From Flavobacterium notoginsengisoli (GTDB lineage: Bacteria > Bacteroidota > Bacteroidia > Flavobacteriales > Flavobacteriaceae): a stretch of 64,000 nucleotides of DNA. Positions 1 to 8,192 of the stretch are shown piece after piece. Numbering within the stretch: the first letter of the stretch is position 1; every line of letters begins with the position of its first letter. The position numbers and the translations under genes are program-made. The stretch lies in NCBI RefSeq assembly GCF_014207905.1, contig NZ_JACHLB010000001.1, positions 434,001 to 498,000 on the forward strand. The letters run 5' to 3'. The notes under the pieces were generated by a model. That model saw only the letters and a list, made by a program, of their open reading frames with translations, did no database searches and was not told where the DNA came from.

Positions 1-1497
1 TGTTACGTGGTGACGTCCTTTGTGAATCATAAATGGTCCGTCAAGAATAGAATCGCAAGGTGACATATTCAATTCTTCAATTGCCGTTGCATAAACAAAA
101 GGTTTGAAAGTAGAACCTACTTGTCTTGCCCCTTGTCCTACGTGATCGTATTGAAAGTATTTATAGTTAATTCCTCCAACCCAAGCTTTAATTGCTCCTG
201 TTTGCGGCTCCATAGCCATTAAACCAGATTGCAAAAAGTGTTTGTAATAACGAATAGAATCTAATGGAGTCATTATGGTATCACGCTCGCCTTTCCAAGT
301 AAAGACGCGCATTTTTGTTTTTACTTTGAAAGAAGCAATAATATCATCTTCACTTTTATCCATTTCTTTCATCTGAGCCCAGCGCACTGAATTTTTCATT
401 GCCTGCATGATGATTCGATCTGTTTCTGCTTGAGTGATATTTACGAAAGGAGCATTTTTATTGGTTTTCTGTTCAATAAAAAACTGCTGTTGTAGGTTTT
501 TCATGTGTTCAGAAACTGCTTCCTCTGCATAAGATTGCATTCTAGAATCGATAGTAGTGTAAATTTTCAAACCATCTTTATAAATATCGTATTCCGATCC
601 GTCTGGTTTTTTATTTTCTGTAACCCATTTTTTCATGTAATCACGAAGATACTCTCTAAAATAAGTTGCCATACCTTCACGGTGGCTTTCTAATTTAAAC
701 TTTAAAGTAATCGGAAGCTGCTGCAATCTTTCTTTTTCAGATTCTGAAATCATTTTAGCTTTTGCCATTTGAGACAAAACCACATTACGACGATTCTTTA
801 CACCTTCTGGATTTCTTACTGGATTATATAATCCTGAGTTTTTGAACATTCCCACTAAAATAGCCGATTCATCCACTGTTAAATCTTTAGGATCTTTAGA
901 AAAATACGTTTGAGCAGCAGAACTCACTCCAACAGAATAATTTCCGAAATCGTAAACGTTGCAGTACATCGCTAAGATTTCATTTTTGGTATATTGTCTT
1001 TCTAGACGAATGGCAATAATCCATTCTTTTATTTTTTGTACAATTCTAAAAGGAAGAAATTTTGAACCTTCACCGTGAAATAATTGTTTTGCAAGCTGCT
1101 GCGTTAAGGTACTTGCTCCACCATTTGTTCCTAAACTAAAAACTGCTCTAAGCGTTCCACGTCCGTCAATTCCTGAATGCTCGTAGAATCGCGCATCTTC
1201 AGTTGCCACTAAAGCTTCAACTAAATTTTTAGGTAAATCTGAGTATTTTAATTGTGAACGATTGGTTTTAAAATACTTACCAATTACAACTCCATCAGAT
1301 GAAATAATTTCTGTTGCGAGGTTTGAATCTGGATTTTCTAAGTCTTCAAATGAAGGCATAGAACCAAATAATCCCCATGAAGCAAATAAAAAGAAGGCTA
1401 AAATCCCTAATAACGTATAGGCAAAAACGCGCCAGAATTTCTTTTTATAATAATTAATATCCTTATTTGATTGATTGTTTTTCTTAGTAGCAGCCAT
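1..1497 (-). CDS. Class A penicillin-binding protein (PBP1A type), 3' end outside window
   Basis: Bifunctional peptidoglycan synthase: a GT51 glycosyltransferase that polymerises lipid II, followed by a transpeptidase that crosslinks it, anchored in the inner membrane. The start is the ATG at 1497. The N-terminus has a short basic, Asn-rich cytoplasmic segment and then one membrane helix (around FAYTLLGILAFFLF). GT51 motifs EDARFYEHSGID and GGASTLTQQLAKQLF follow. The transpeptidase SxxK motif is seen as GSTFKPF near position 100 on this strand; the SxN and KTG motifs and the C-terminus lie beyond the window edge. About 499 codons are present of the usual 750-800. It is downstream of gldH in the same direction with a 10-bp gap, so it is probably in the same operon. 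Confidence 0.93.
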   Translation of the reverse strand, partial: MAATKKNNQSNKDINYYKKKFWRVFAYTLLGILAFFLFASWGLFGSMPSFEDLENPDSNLATEIISSDGVVIGKYFKTNRSQLKYSDLPKNLVEALVATEDARFYEHSGIDGRGTLRAVFSLGTNGGASTLTQQLAKQLFHGEGSKFLPFRIVQKIKEWIIAIRLERQYTKNEILAMYCNVYDFGNYSVGVSSAAQTYFSKDPKDLTVDESAILVGMFKNSGLYNPVRNPEGVKNRRNVVLSQMAKAKMISESEKERLQQLPITLKFKLESHREGMATYFREYLRDYMKKWVTENKKPDGSEYDIYKDGLKIYTTIDSRMQSYAEEAVSEHMKNLQQQFFIEQKTNKNAPFVNITQAETDRIIMQAMKNSVRWAQMKEMDKSEDDIIASFKVKTKMRVFTWKGERDTIMTPLDSIRYYKHFLQSGLMAMEPQTGAIKAWVGGINYKYFQYDHVGQGARQVGSTFKPFVYATAIEELNMSPCDSILDGPFMIHKGRHHVT

Positions 1498-1507
1498 AAC
1501 TATTTAT

Positions 1508-1987
1508 CTAATCTTTTTGTTCTATTCTAAAACCAACGTCTGTAATTCCTTCTAAAGCTTCAACTCCAGGTATTTTTCCTGATTGTCTAACGGCTTGTTT
1601 GATATGAACTTTGTATTTTCCTTTAAACTTCACATCTTCTTTGTAATACAATTTACTTTCTTTAATATCAGTAAATCCATTTCCTAACAAAGTCCCATCT
1701 GGTGCCGCCATCTGATACTGCAAGGTGTCGACTTTTGTAAATCCGCTTGGTGTTTCTATGGCAACAATTAAGAACAAATTATTAAACGGATAATTGTTGT
1801 TGTCTCTTATATTCACAAACAAATTGTACTTTTTTGTAGAATCTAAAACTGGCAAATCAAAGCTTACGATGCTGTCTTTGTGCCAAGCACTTCCAACAGA
1901 TTTATACTCATCAAATACTCGCTTTTTATCACAGGAAAAAAGAAGTATTGCCACCAAAAGAAGAATTCCGCTATTTTTTATTCTCAT
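1508..1987 (-). CDS. gldH: Gliding motility lipoprotein GldH
   Basis: A 159-residue lipoprotein of the GldH family, one of the Gld proteins needed for gliding motility in Flavobacterium. The signal peptide ends in a lipobox (LLLFSC, with the lipidated Cys at about residue 19), followed by CDKKRVFDEYKSV, typical of the family. The mature part is a predicted beta-rich domain (FDLPVLDSTKKYNLFVNIRDN). The gene starts inside the 3' end of the upstream ricT gene (17-bp overlap) and is followed 10 bp later by the PBP1A gene, so the three are probably co-transcribed. Family assignment rests on recognised sequence and the ricT-gldH neighbourhood. Confidence 0.85.
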   Translation of the reverse strand: MRIKNSGILLLVAILLFSCDKKRVFDEYKSVGSAWHKDSIVSFDLPVLDSTKKYNLFVNIRDNNNYPFNNLFLIVAIETPSGFTKVDTLQYQMAAPDGTLLGNGFTDIKESKLYYKEDVKFKGKYKVHIKQAVRQSGKIPGVEALEGITDVGFRIEQKD

Positions 1988-3383
1988 TTTTAGTAATAAT
2001 TATTGGTTTTCTAGGTTCAGCAGATTTGTTTTCATTAGAATTTTGCTTGTTCGAATTATTGTTTTGTTTATTCGGATTTTGCTTATTCTTATGATTTTGC
2101 TTGTTCGGATTATTTTGCTTGTTTGGATTATTTTGTTTGTTCTGCTGATTTGGATTTCCTGCGCCAGAAGGTTTATTATTTCCTGCTGGTTTCGGATTAT
2201 TATTGTTTTTTTCCTGTTGTGGTTTTTGCGGAGTTGCAACACCAGCAGGTTCAGCATTTTTACGCTTGCGATTTGGTTTTTTCTTCCTTTTTGGCTGATC
2301 AAAACGAGTTAAACTCTCTTGCCCCATTGCGTTATTGAAATCTTTTTCTGGTTCTGCAACTACCTCAACAGCAAAATCTTCTAAAGAAGAAACCTTGTTT
2401 TTTTGTTTATTTTCAGCAATGATTTCTTTTACCTGATCAATTTTCAAAACATGCCAGTTTGCGAAATTGTTTGTATAAGCAAACCACATCAAACCTTTGA
2501 AAATATCTTGTTTTTGGCAAACAGCATCTCCTTTTTCGGTGATTAATTTTGTATCATAATCTGGAAAATCCTTTAAAGCATCCATGTAAGTGTCTAACTC
2601 ATAGTTCAGACAGCATTTTAACTTTCCACATTGACCCGCTAATTTTTGCGGATTCAATGACAATTGCTGATAACGTGCAGCAGAAGTGTTTACACTTCTA
2701 AAGTCAGTCAGCCAAGTTGAACAGCAAAGTTCGCGTCCGCAAGAACCCACTCCACCTAAACGAGCTGCTTCCTGACGGAAACCAACTTGTTTCATTTCGA
2801 CTCTGGTACTGAATTCTTTAGCAAAATCCTTAATCAGCATTCTAAAATCTACACGATCATTTGCAGTGTAATAAAATGTTGCCTTAGAACCGTCTCCTTG
2901 AAATTCAATATCAGAAATTTTCATTTCCAATTTATGCTGAATTGCCAATTCACGTGCACGAACTTTCATCGGTTCTTCACGATCACGGGCAACAGACCAA
3001 ATATCAATATCTTTTTGAGATGCTTTTCTGTAAATTTTTGGTACATCATTACTTTCGTAATTCACTCCTTTTTTCTTCATTTGAATCTTTACCAATTCGC
3101 CTGTAAGAGTTACAATACCAATATCATGACCTGGTGATGCTACAGTTGCAACAATATCACCAATGCTTAAAGTTAATTTTTCTGAATTTCTAAAAAATTC
3201 CTTACGTCCGTTTTTAAAACGAACTTCAACACAATCAAAAATTGCCTCTCCATTAAACGGATTCATGTTCGAAAGCCAGTCAAAAACCGTCAATTTATTG
3301 CAGCTATCGGTGCCGCAAGTCCCATTATTTTTACAACCTTTTGGTGCGCCACCATCTGAGGTTGAACAACTTGTACATGCCAT
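1971..3383 (-). CDS. ricT: PSP1/RicT-like protein with Asn/Lys/Gln-rich tail
   Basis: A cytoplasmic 470-residue protein with a PSP1 domain, related to B. subtilis RicT (YaaT), a subunit of an iron-sulfur regulatory complex. The core (about residues 40-330) contains the family signatures GSCGRELCCSTWL and CGKLKCCLNYELD, whose Cys residues are candidate cluster ligands. The N-terminus adds another Cys-rich stretch (MACTSCSTSD, CKNNGTC). From about residue 370 the protein is low complexity, with a basic KRKKKPNRKRKN stretch and repeats of NPNKQN. The length exceeds the roughly 280 residues of RicT because of this tail. It overlaps the gldH start. The function in Flavobacterium is not shown by the sequence. 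Confidence 0.82.
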   Translation of the reverse strand: MACTSCSTSDGGAPKGCKNNGTCGTDSCNKLTVFDWLSNMNPFNGEAIFDCVEVRFKNGRKEFFRNSEKLTLSIGDIVATVASPGHDIGIVTLTGELVKIQMKKKGVNYESNDVPKIYRKASQKDIDIWSVARDREEPMKVRARELAIQHKLEMKISDIEFQGDGSKATFYYTANDRVDFRMLIKDFAKEFSTRVEMKQVGFRQEAARLGGVGSCGRELCCSTWLTDFRSVNTSAARYQQLSLNPQKLAGQCGKLKCCLNYELDTYMDALKDFPDYDTKLITEKGDAVCQKQDIFKGLMWFAYTNNFANWHVLKIDQVKEIIAENKQKNKVSSLEDFAVEVVAEPEKDFNNAMGQESLTRFDQPKRKKKPNRKRKNAEPAGVATPQKPQQEKNNNNPKPAGNNKPSGAGNPNQQNKQNNPNKQNNPNKQNHKNKQNPNKQNNNSNKQNSNENKSAEPRKPIIITKNENKK

Positions 3384-3755
3384 AAGTATATATGTAGTGC
3401 TGCCAAAACGCAGCTTAAGTTCATAAACGTTTGATCGGTAAAGATAGTATTTTTTTTATTTGGCTATTTATAGATTACTTGTAAAGGGTTGTTAAATAAA
3501 AAAATGCTCTTTGTTCTGCTAATTGATTCACTCAAAAAATATTTTAATTGCAATTTTTCATTGAAAAAACAACTCAAAATTTTTACCAAAAATCTTAATC
3601 TGTCAATTTACTAACACAAATTGTCATTTTTAATTTTAATTCTGAAATATATTTCTCGTTTTTATGTTTTATCTTACAATCCTATTTCTGTTTTTCGAAA
3701 TTTTGAATTCTAAATAACAGTAAAATATTTTTATATACCCTTTAATATTTTTTAC
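3384..3755. other. AT-rich divergent intergenic region, no gene seen
   Basis: This 372-bp stretch separates the leftward ricT operon from the rightward ankyrin gene and must hold both promoters. Short frames here lack coding character. At 3601-3626 there is an imperfect inverted repeat (TGTCAATTT, 8-bp spacer, AAATTGTCA) that could be an operator; support is weak. Confidence 0.5.
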
Positions 3756-4937
3756 ATGCACACACAAAACATTATTGAACAGTACATTTTTCAAGGAAAT
3801 CTTGAAGCTGCCAGAGAAGCGATTAATAATGGTGAACCGTTTTCTGAGCAATATCTTAAAAACAATTTTTCGCAAATAACAGCAAAACTAATAGACGAAA
3901 AAGCAATTGATCTTATTGAAGCCTTAATAAAGGCAGGTTTTATTGAAACTGATATCTACGAATTGGACAGTTTTGACAAATCTATTTTCAATTCCCTTTC
4001 TCGAAACATAAAAAATGATGAAGAGTCTCTTTCTTTCTTCAAAGAAATAATGTCAAAAGTTGACAATGCTAATGATGAAATCAGCGATCAGACCTTATTG
4101 GGATATTGCATCGAAAAAGAAGCTGTTCCAGAAGTGATTAAAAGTCTAATAGACGATTTTGGCTGTAATGCCCAATACAAAAGCAATTCACAAGAAAATC
4201 TGATTCATAAAATCGTGAATAATTATTCTTTGAATGCTGAAAAAGGCAAAGAATATATTAAGATACTTATTGAAAATGGCGTTGACATCAATGAGAAAAA
4301 TGTGGTTGGAACTACACCGCTGATGTATGCTGTAAAAAGAAACAAAAAAGAATATATTCCGATTTTACTTGAAAATGGTGCAGATCCGAACGAAACAGAT
4401 AATCAGGAAAATAGTTCTTTTTACTATGCGGTCGGCGAGCAGTTTTCTATTCCGATGTACGAACTTTTAGCCGAATCTTCATCAGCCGATTTTAATAGCA
4501 TCAATAAAGACGGCAGAACTTTACTAACCGAATTTATCAGAATGATGTCTGATTCTGAGAATGATCTGAATTCTTTACAAAGATTATTATCAGACGGTGC
4601 CGACTTAAATCATGCTGCTCAATATTACGGAAATCCAAAATCAGGCATCGATTATATTGCTGAGAAAAAATCGGGTATTCTAAAATCGGCTCTAGACAGC
4701 GGATCGATTGACGTTAACGAACAAGACAATCAAGGAAATACCATTTTACACAAAGTCTGTGCTTACAATGTCAATTATGATGCTGAAGCTGCAAAAGAAA
4801 TTTATAGAAAAGTAAAATTACTTCTTGAAAACGGAGCAGACAAAAATATTACCAACGATAAGGATGAAACCGCTCTTACACTTGCTTCTACAGATAATTT
4901 GAAAATAAAAACTGTTGAGCTTTTAATGAAAGCTTAA
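3756..4937 (+). CDS. Ankyrin-repeat protein
   Basis: A 393-residue protein with no signal peptide or membrane segment, so probably cytoplasmic. Degenerate ankyrin repeats are visible from about residue 170: GTTPLMYAVKRNKKEY..LLENGADPN, DGRTLLTEFIRMMS..LLSDGADLN, QGNTILHKVC..LLENGADKN and ETALTLASTDN..ELLMKA. The N-terminal 150 residues are helical and may be eroded repeats. Ankyrin repeats bind proteins; no catalytic domain is seen. The next gene is a second, better preserved ankyrin protein, separated by a palindromic repeat, and the pair may act together. The partner is unknown. Confidence 0.85.
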   Translation: MHTQNIIEQYIFQGNLEAAREAINNGEPFSEQYLKNNFSQITAKLIDEKAIDLIEALIKAGFIETDIYELDSFDKSIFNSLSRNIKNDEESLSFFKEIMSKVDNANDEISDQTLLGYCIEKEAVPEVIKSLIDDFGCNAQYKSNSQENLIHKIVNNYSLNAEKGKEYIKILIENGVDINEKNVVGTTPLMYAVKRNKKEYIPILLENGADPNETDNQENSSFYYAVGEQFSIPMYELLAESSSADFNSINKDGRTLLTEFIRMMSDSENDLNSLQRLLSDGADLNHAAQYYGNPKSGIDYIAEKKSGILKSALDSGSIDVNEQDNQGNTILHKVCAYNVNYDAEAAKEIYRKVKLLLENGADKNITNDKDETALTLASTDNLKIKTVELLMKA

Positions 4938-4966
4938 AATTATCCTGTTTATTATTAAAAAAACAA

Positions 4967-5114
4967 TTTAAACACATAGAAACATAGGTTTTTTGTTTGT
5001 GAATAAAAGGAGTTGGAAAGAAACCAGTTTCTCACACATAGTCAAACTATGTGAATTTAAATTAGTGAAACACCTCCTTTAATCTTCAATAAACTACGTT
5101 ACTATGTGTTTAAA
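4967..5114. repeat. Inverted-repeat element, family B, copy 1
   Basis: Perfect 13-bp terminal arms TTTAAACACATAG (4967-4979) and CTATGTGTTTAAA (5102-5114) enclose a central palindrome CACATAG-TCAAA-CTATGTG (5035-5053). A related element sits at 46094-46234, sharing the arm core ATAGAAACATAG. It occupies the gap between the two ankyrin genes, where no gene is seen. Confidence 0.75.
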
Positions 5115-5136
5115 AACTATTTAAAACTAAGATTCT

Positions 5137-6483
5137 ATGTCAATGTCATTTATAATTGCCTGCGAAAACGGCAACCGAAAAATAGCTGAATTACTGCTTC
5201 AAAATAAAGAAGTAGATGTAAAATATACTGACGAAAGAGGAAGAACTGCTCTCCATTACGCTGCACACAGAGGTTATCTCGATATTGTAAAAATATTATG
5301 CGAAGATGGTGCCGATATCGATTATGAAGATCATGCTGGAGAAACGCCTTTATTTTTTGCTTGCCTTCAAAAACAAAAACAGACAGCTTTGTATCTTTTA
5401 GAAAACGGAGCCAAAATCGAAATCAATGATAAGTTGGGTAACAGCTTGTTACACTTGACTGTACAAACGGCTCAGATCGAAATTGCAACAAAGTTGCTTG
5501 AAGCAGGAATTGACGTTAATTTATTGAATAACAATGGAGAAACACCGCTCTTATTGGCTTCAGCAAAATTAAACAGAGAAATTATTCAATTACTTTTAGA
5601 TAAAGGCGCTGATATTAATGTAACCGATAAACAAGGAAATACGCCATTGCTTTACGCTTGTTACACTAAATCATTACCAATGGTAACTTTACTTCTGGAC
5701 AATGGCGCCAATGTTAATCACGCGAATCATGCTGGTGAAAATGCTCTTTTAATTGCTTGTTATGAAACCAATCGAATGCTAGCAAAATTATTGGTCGAAA
5801 GAGGTGCAGATGTATTTACATCAAACAACAATGGTTATTCTCCAATTTGGTACGCTTGCGCGAATAATCAAAAGGAAATTGTGGCTTTGTTTTTAGAAAA
5901 TGGAGTTGATGTCAATTACAGCAAACCTGTCGCTGGTGATACTTCATCTATGAATGATTATTTGGATTGGGTTGTAAGTGCTTCGAATATTTCTAATGAT
6001 TCGAGTTTTACATTAAACAACAGTTACAATTATGGCGGAGAAAGCCTTTTACACGTGGCAACCAAAAAAGGAAACCTCAGCATGGTAAAACTGCTTATTG
6101 AAGCCGGAGCAAATATCAATATTCAAGATGAATCTGGAAATACACCGTTGCATTACAGTGCGGCAAACGGAAAGAAAGATGTCGTGAAATATCTTCTTGA
6201 CAATAAAGCCAACGCCTCAATTGTAAATGTGAAAGAACAAAAAGCAATTGATTACTCAAACGTAAAAGGCTTTAACGAAATCACAGAATTGATTCTGAAA
6301 TACGCCCCTTCTGGGACAGTTGTAACGCCAATTCAGACTAAAACAGAAGAACCAAAATCTGATTCTGGAAATTCGATGGAAGCCAAAAAGAAAGCTTTAT
6401 TAGATATTAAAGAGCTTTTGGATGCCGGAATTTTGACTTCGGAAGAATTTGATTTAGAAAAAAGTAAAATTTTAAAAGGTTAA
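5137..6483 (+). CDS. Ankyrin-repeat protein with C-terminal SHOCT domain
   Basis: A 448-residue, probably cytoplasmic protein made of about eleven ankyrin repeats, with units such as GRTALHYAAHRGYLDIVKIL, GETPLLLASAKLNREIIQLL and GNTPLHYSAANGKKDVVKYL, each about 33 residues. A roughly 35-residue non-repeat insert rich in Ser and Asn (YSKPVAGDTSSMNDYLDWV onward) breaks the array near residue 270. The last 32 residues, AKKKALLDIKELLDAGILTSEEF and onward, match the SHOCT domain, a short helical oligomerisation module. No enzyme domain is present. It is followed after 18 bp by a lipoprotein gene. A scaffold role is an inference from the fold. Confidence 0.88.
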   Translation: MSMSFIIACENGNRKIAELLLQNKEVDVKYTDERGRTALHYAAHRGYLDIVKILCEDGADIDYEDHAGETPLFFACLQKQKQTALYLLENGAKIEINDKLGNSLLHLTVQTAQIEIATKLLEAGIDVNLLNNNGETPLLLASAKLNREIIQLLLDKGADINVTDKQGNTPLLYACYTKSLPMVTLLLDNGANVNHANHAGENALLIACYETNRMLAKLLVERGADVFTSNNNGYSPIWYACANNQKEIVALFLENGVDVNYSKPVAGDTSSMNDYLDWVVSASNISNDSSFTLNNSYNYGGESLLHVATKKGNLSMVKLLIEAGANINIQDESGNTPLHYSAANGKKDVVKYLLDNKANASIVNVKEQKAIDYSNVKGFNEITELILKYAPSGTVVTPIQTKTEEPKSDSGNSMEAKKKALLDIKELLDAGILTSEEFDLEKSKILKG

Positions 6484-6501
6484 ATAATAAATAAATACAA
6501 A

Positions 6502-7044
6502 ATGAAAAAAATCTTAAATGCCACAGCTCTCTTTTTAATATTAATCACCGGAAGCTTAGTTTTTACTTCTTGTAATGATTTTTCACCAGAAAAAACTTTT
6601 GATGTAGCCGTTCTAAATTCGAATTTATTATCACGCTTTGGCGGAAAAGAAATCAGTGACAAACTGCAAAATGAAGCTCAGGTGTATGATGAAAGTCAAA
6701 AAAAGATGGTCGCTTCTTCTTACCAGAACGCTTTTAAATATGACATATCTAATTTAGAAATTCGATTGAAATCTATTTCAGAAATACCAGAAGATGATGA
6801 TAATAAAGAAATTCTTCAGGCTTCAAAAGACTTATTTTCTTATGTAATCGCAAAACAAAAAGAAGGTTATTTGCCAATTGCAAAAATGAAAGATGAAAAA
6901 GCTACTCCAGAACAAATACAAAAAGCAATTGTTGATTTTGATACTTCAACTCAAGCCGAAGTTGATGCGAAGTTTAACAAATTGATGGCGGCCGGAAAAG
7001 CTTATGCTGAAAAACATAACATCGATGCTAAATTCGGGATTTAA
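6502..7044 (+). CDS. Uncharacterised lipoprotein
   Basis: A 180-residue predicted lipoprotein of unknown function. The signal peptide (ATALFLILITGSLVFTSC) ends in an FTSC lipobox with Cys at about residue 24. The mature part is predicted mostly helical, charged, and lacks further Cys; no family was recognised. It starts 18 bp after the ankyrin/SHOCT gene and is followed by a strong terminator, so it is probably the last gene of that unit. Confidence 0.75.
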   Translation: MKKILNATALFLILITGSLVFTSCNDFSPEKTFDVAVLNSNLLSRFGGKEISDKLQNEAQVYDESQKKMVASSYQNAFKYDISNLEIRLKSISEIPEDDDNKEILQASKDLFSYVIAKQKEGYLPIAKMKDEKATPEQIQKAIVDFDTSTQAEVDAKFNKLMAAGKAYAEKHNIDAKFGI

Positions 7045-7071
7045 TATTTCCAAGGCTGAATTAATCTAATC

Positions 7072-7104
7072 AAAAAAATCAGGCAGGATTTGCCTGATTT
7101 TTTT
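7072..7104 (+). terminator. Rho-independent terminator
   Basis: Seven A, then TCAGGCA, loop GGATT, TGCCTGA, then seven T. The stem extends into the A/T tracts, so it can work in both directions. It ends the ankyrin-lipoprotein unit. Confidence 0.9.
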
Positions 7105-7161
7105 AATATCAATTATTGCAATTGAGAAACTTTAATATGCAATCTTGAAAAAATTCTAACT

Positions 7162-7914
7162 ATGAAAAAGAAATACTTTTCAATAATGGGAACAATTTTG
7201 CTAGTTTCCATCATTTTCAGCTGTAAAGATTCTAAAACCAATGACAAAGAATCAAATACAGAAGTTACCGAATTAAAAGACATTCCCGAAGTGGAAGAAT
7301 CAACGGTTGAGTTTAAAAAAGATTTAGGAGATTTTATACCTAAAAATTATGTTCCTTTCGACACGATCAAAGGTGATTTAAACAAAGATGGAAAAGAAGA
7401 CATTATTCTGATTATTAAGGGAACGGATAAAAACAAAGTAATTCAGCATGAATACCGTGGCGAATTAGATCGAAACCGAAGAGGAATTATAGCATTATTA
7501 CAAAAAAACAACGGTTATGAATTAGCTGTTAAAAATTACGATTGTTTTTCTTCTGAAAACGAAGAGGGCGGTGTTTATTATGCTCCCGAACTTGATTTCG
7601 AAATAAAAAATGGAAATTTATATGTAAACTACGCTCATGGAAGATACGGTTATTGGAATTATACTTTTAGATATCAAAATTCAGATTTTGAACTAATTGG
7701 TTTCGATTCTAGCAGCAGTAACGGCCCTGTAGTTGATTCTGATTTAAGTATAAATTTTTTAACCCGAACTAAAGTAGTCAATGAAAACATTAACGAAAAT
7801 GCAGAAAATGAAGGTGAAGTATTCAAAAAGACCGTTACCAAAATCAGGAAAAACAAACTAATTAAATTATCTGAAATTAAAGATTTTGATGAGTTTGAAT
7901 TTTCAAAAGACTAA
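7162..7914 (+). CDS. Uncharacterised lipoprotein with an FG-GAP-like Asp loop
   Basis: A 250-residue predicted lipoprotein. The signal peptide ends at a lipobox around SIIFSC (Cys about residue 21), followed by an acidic linker (SKTNDKESNTEVTELKDI). A GDLNKDGKEDIILII motif near residue 73 is a calcium-binding-type Asp loop, seen in FG-GAP/VCBS-like propeller proteins and in small secreted proteins of this group. The rest is beta-rich. The protein is too short for a full propeller. It stands alone between two terminators. Function unknown. Confidence 0.75.
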   Translation: MKKKYFSIMGTILLVSIIFSCKDSKTNDKESNTEVTELKDIPEVEESTVEFKKDLGDFIPKNYVPFDTIKGDLNKDGKEDIILIIKGTDKNKVIQHEYRGELDRNRRGIIALLQKNNGYELAVKNYDCFSSENEEGGVYYAPELDFEIKNGNLYVNYAHGRYGYWNYTFRYQNSDFELIGFDSSSSNGPVVDSDLSINFLTRTKVVNENINENAENEGEVFKKTVTKIRKNKLIKLSEIKDFDEFEFSKD

Positions 7915-7920
7915 AATAAA

Positions 7921-7960
7921 AAACCCTACTTTGTCTCGTTACAAAATAGGGTTTGTTTTT
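7921..7960. terminator. Bidirectional terminator between convergent genes
   Basis: Stem AAACCCT (7921-7927) pairs with AGGGTTT (7948-7954), flanked by A- and T-rich runs. It lies between the rightward lipoprotein gene and the leftward ferredoxin gene. Confidence 0.75.
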
Positions 7961-7961
7961 A

Positions 7962-8192
7962 TTAAATTTCCTTAACCGTAATAATCTTCACTGGACAAGC
8001 TTTCGCCGCCAATTCACAACTTTCAACAATGGCACGATTGGGAGATTTCAAAGTAAAAAAGCCTTTTGCATTCTGCGAATGAATCAAAACCGATTTCCCA
8101 TCTTTTTTGGACATTTGAAAATGAACAGGATTCATTTCAACGCAATAGTTACAGCCAATGCATTTATCTCTTTGTAAAGTAATAACAACCAT
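7962..8192 (-). CDS. Small [4Fe-4S] ferredoxin
   Basis: A 76-residue ferredoxin for electron transfer. It has one cluster site: CIGCNYC near the N-terminus, followed by MNP in the usual place of CP, and a distant C-ELAAKACP, giving four Cys ligands for a single [4Fe-4S] cluster. Its ATG overlaps the stop codon of trhP (TAATG), which means tight translational coupling. The neighbouring U32-family protein TrhP is known in E. coli to depend on iron-sulfur biogenesis, so this ferredoxin is a candidate electron donor for it. That link is inferred from position only. Confidence 0.88.
   Translation of the reverse strand: MVVITLQRDKCIGCNYCVEMNPVHFQMSKKDGKSVLIHSQNAKGFFTLKSPNRAIVESCELAAKACPVKIITVKEI

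Noticed and set aside
1794-2338. Rightward and alternative leftward frames over the low-complexity ricT tail
   Set aside because: They arise from the repeated Asn/Lys/Gln codons of ricT and consist of biased hydrophobic or Ile/Lys-rich sequence without start context or family features.
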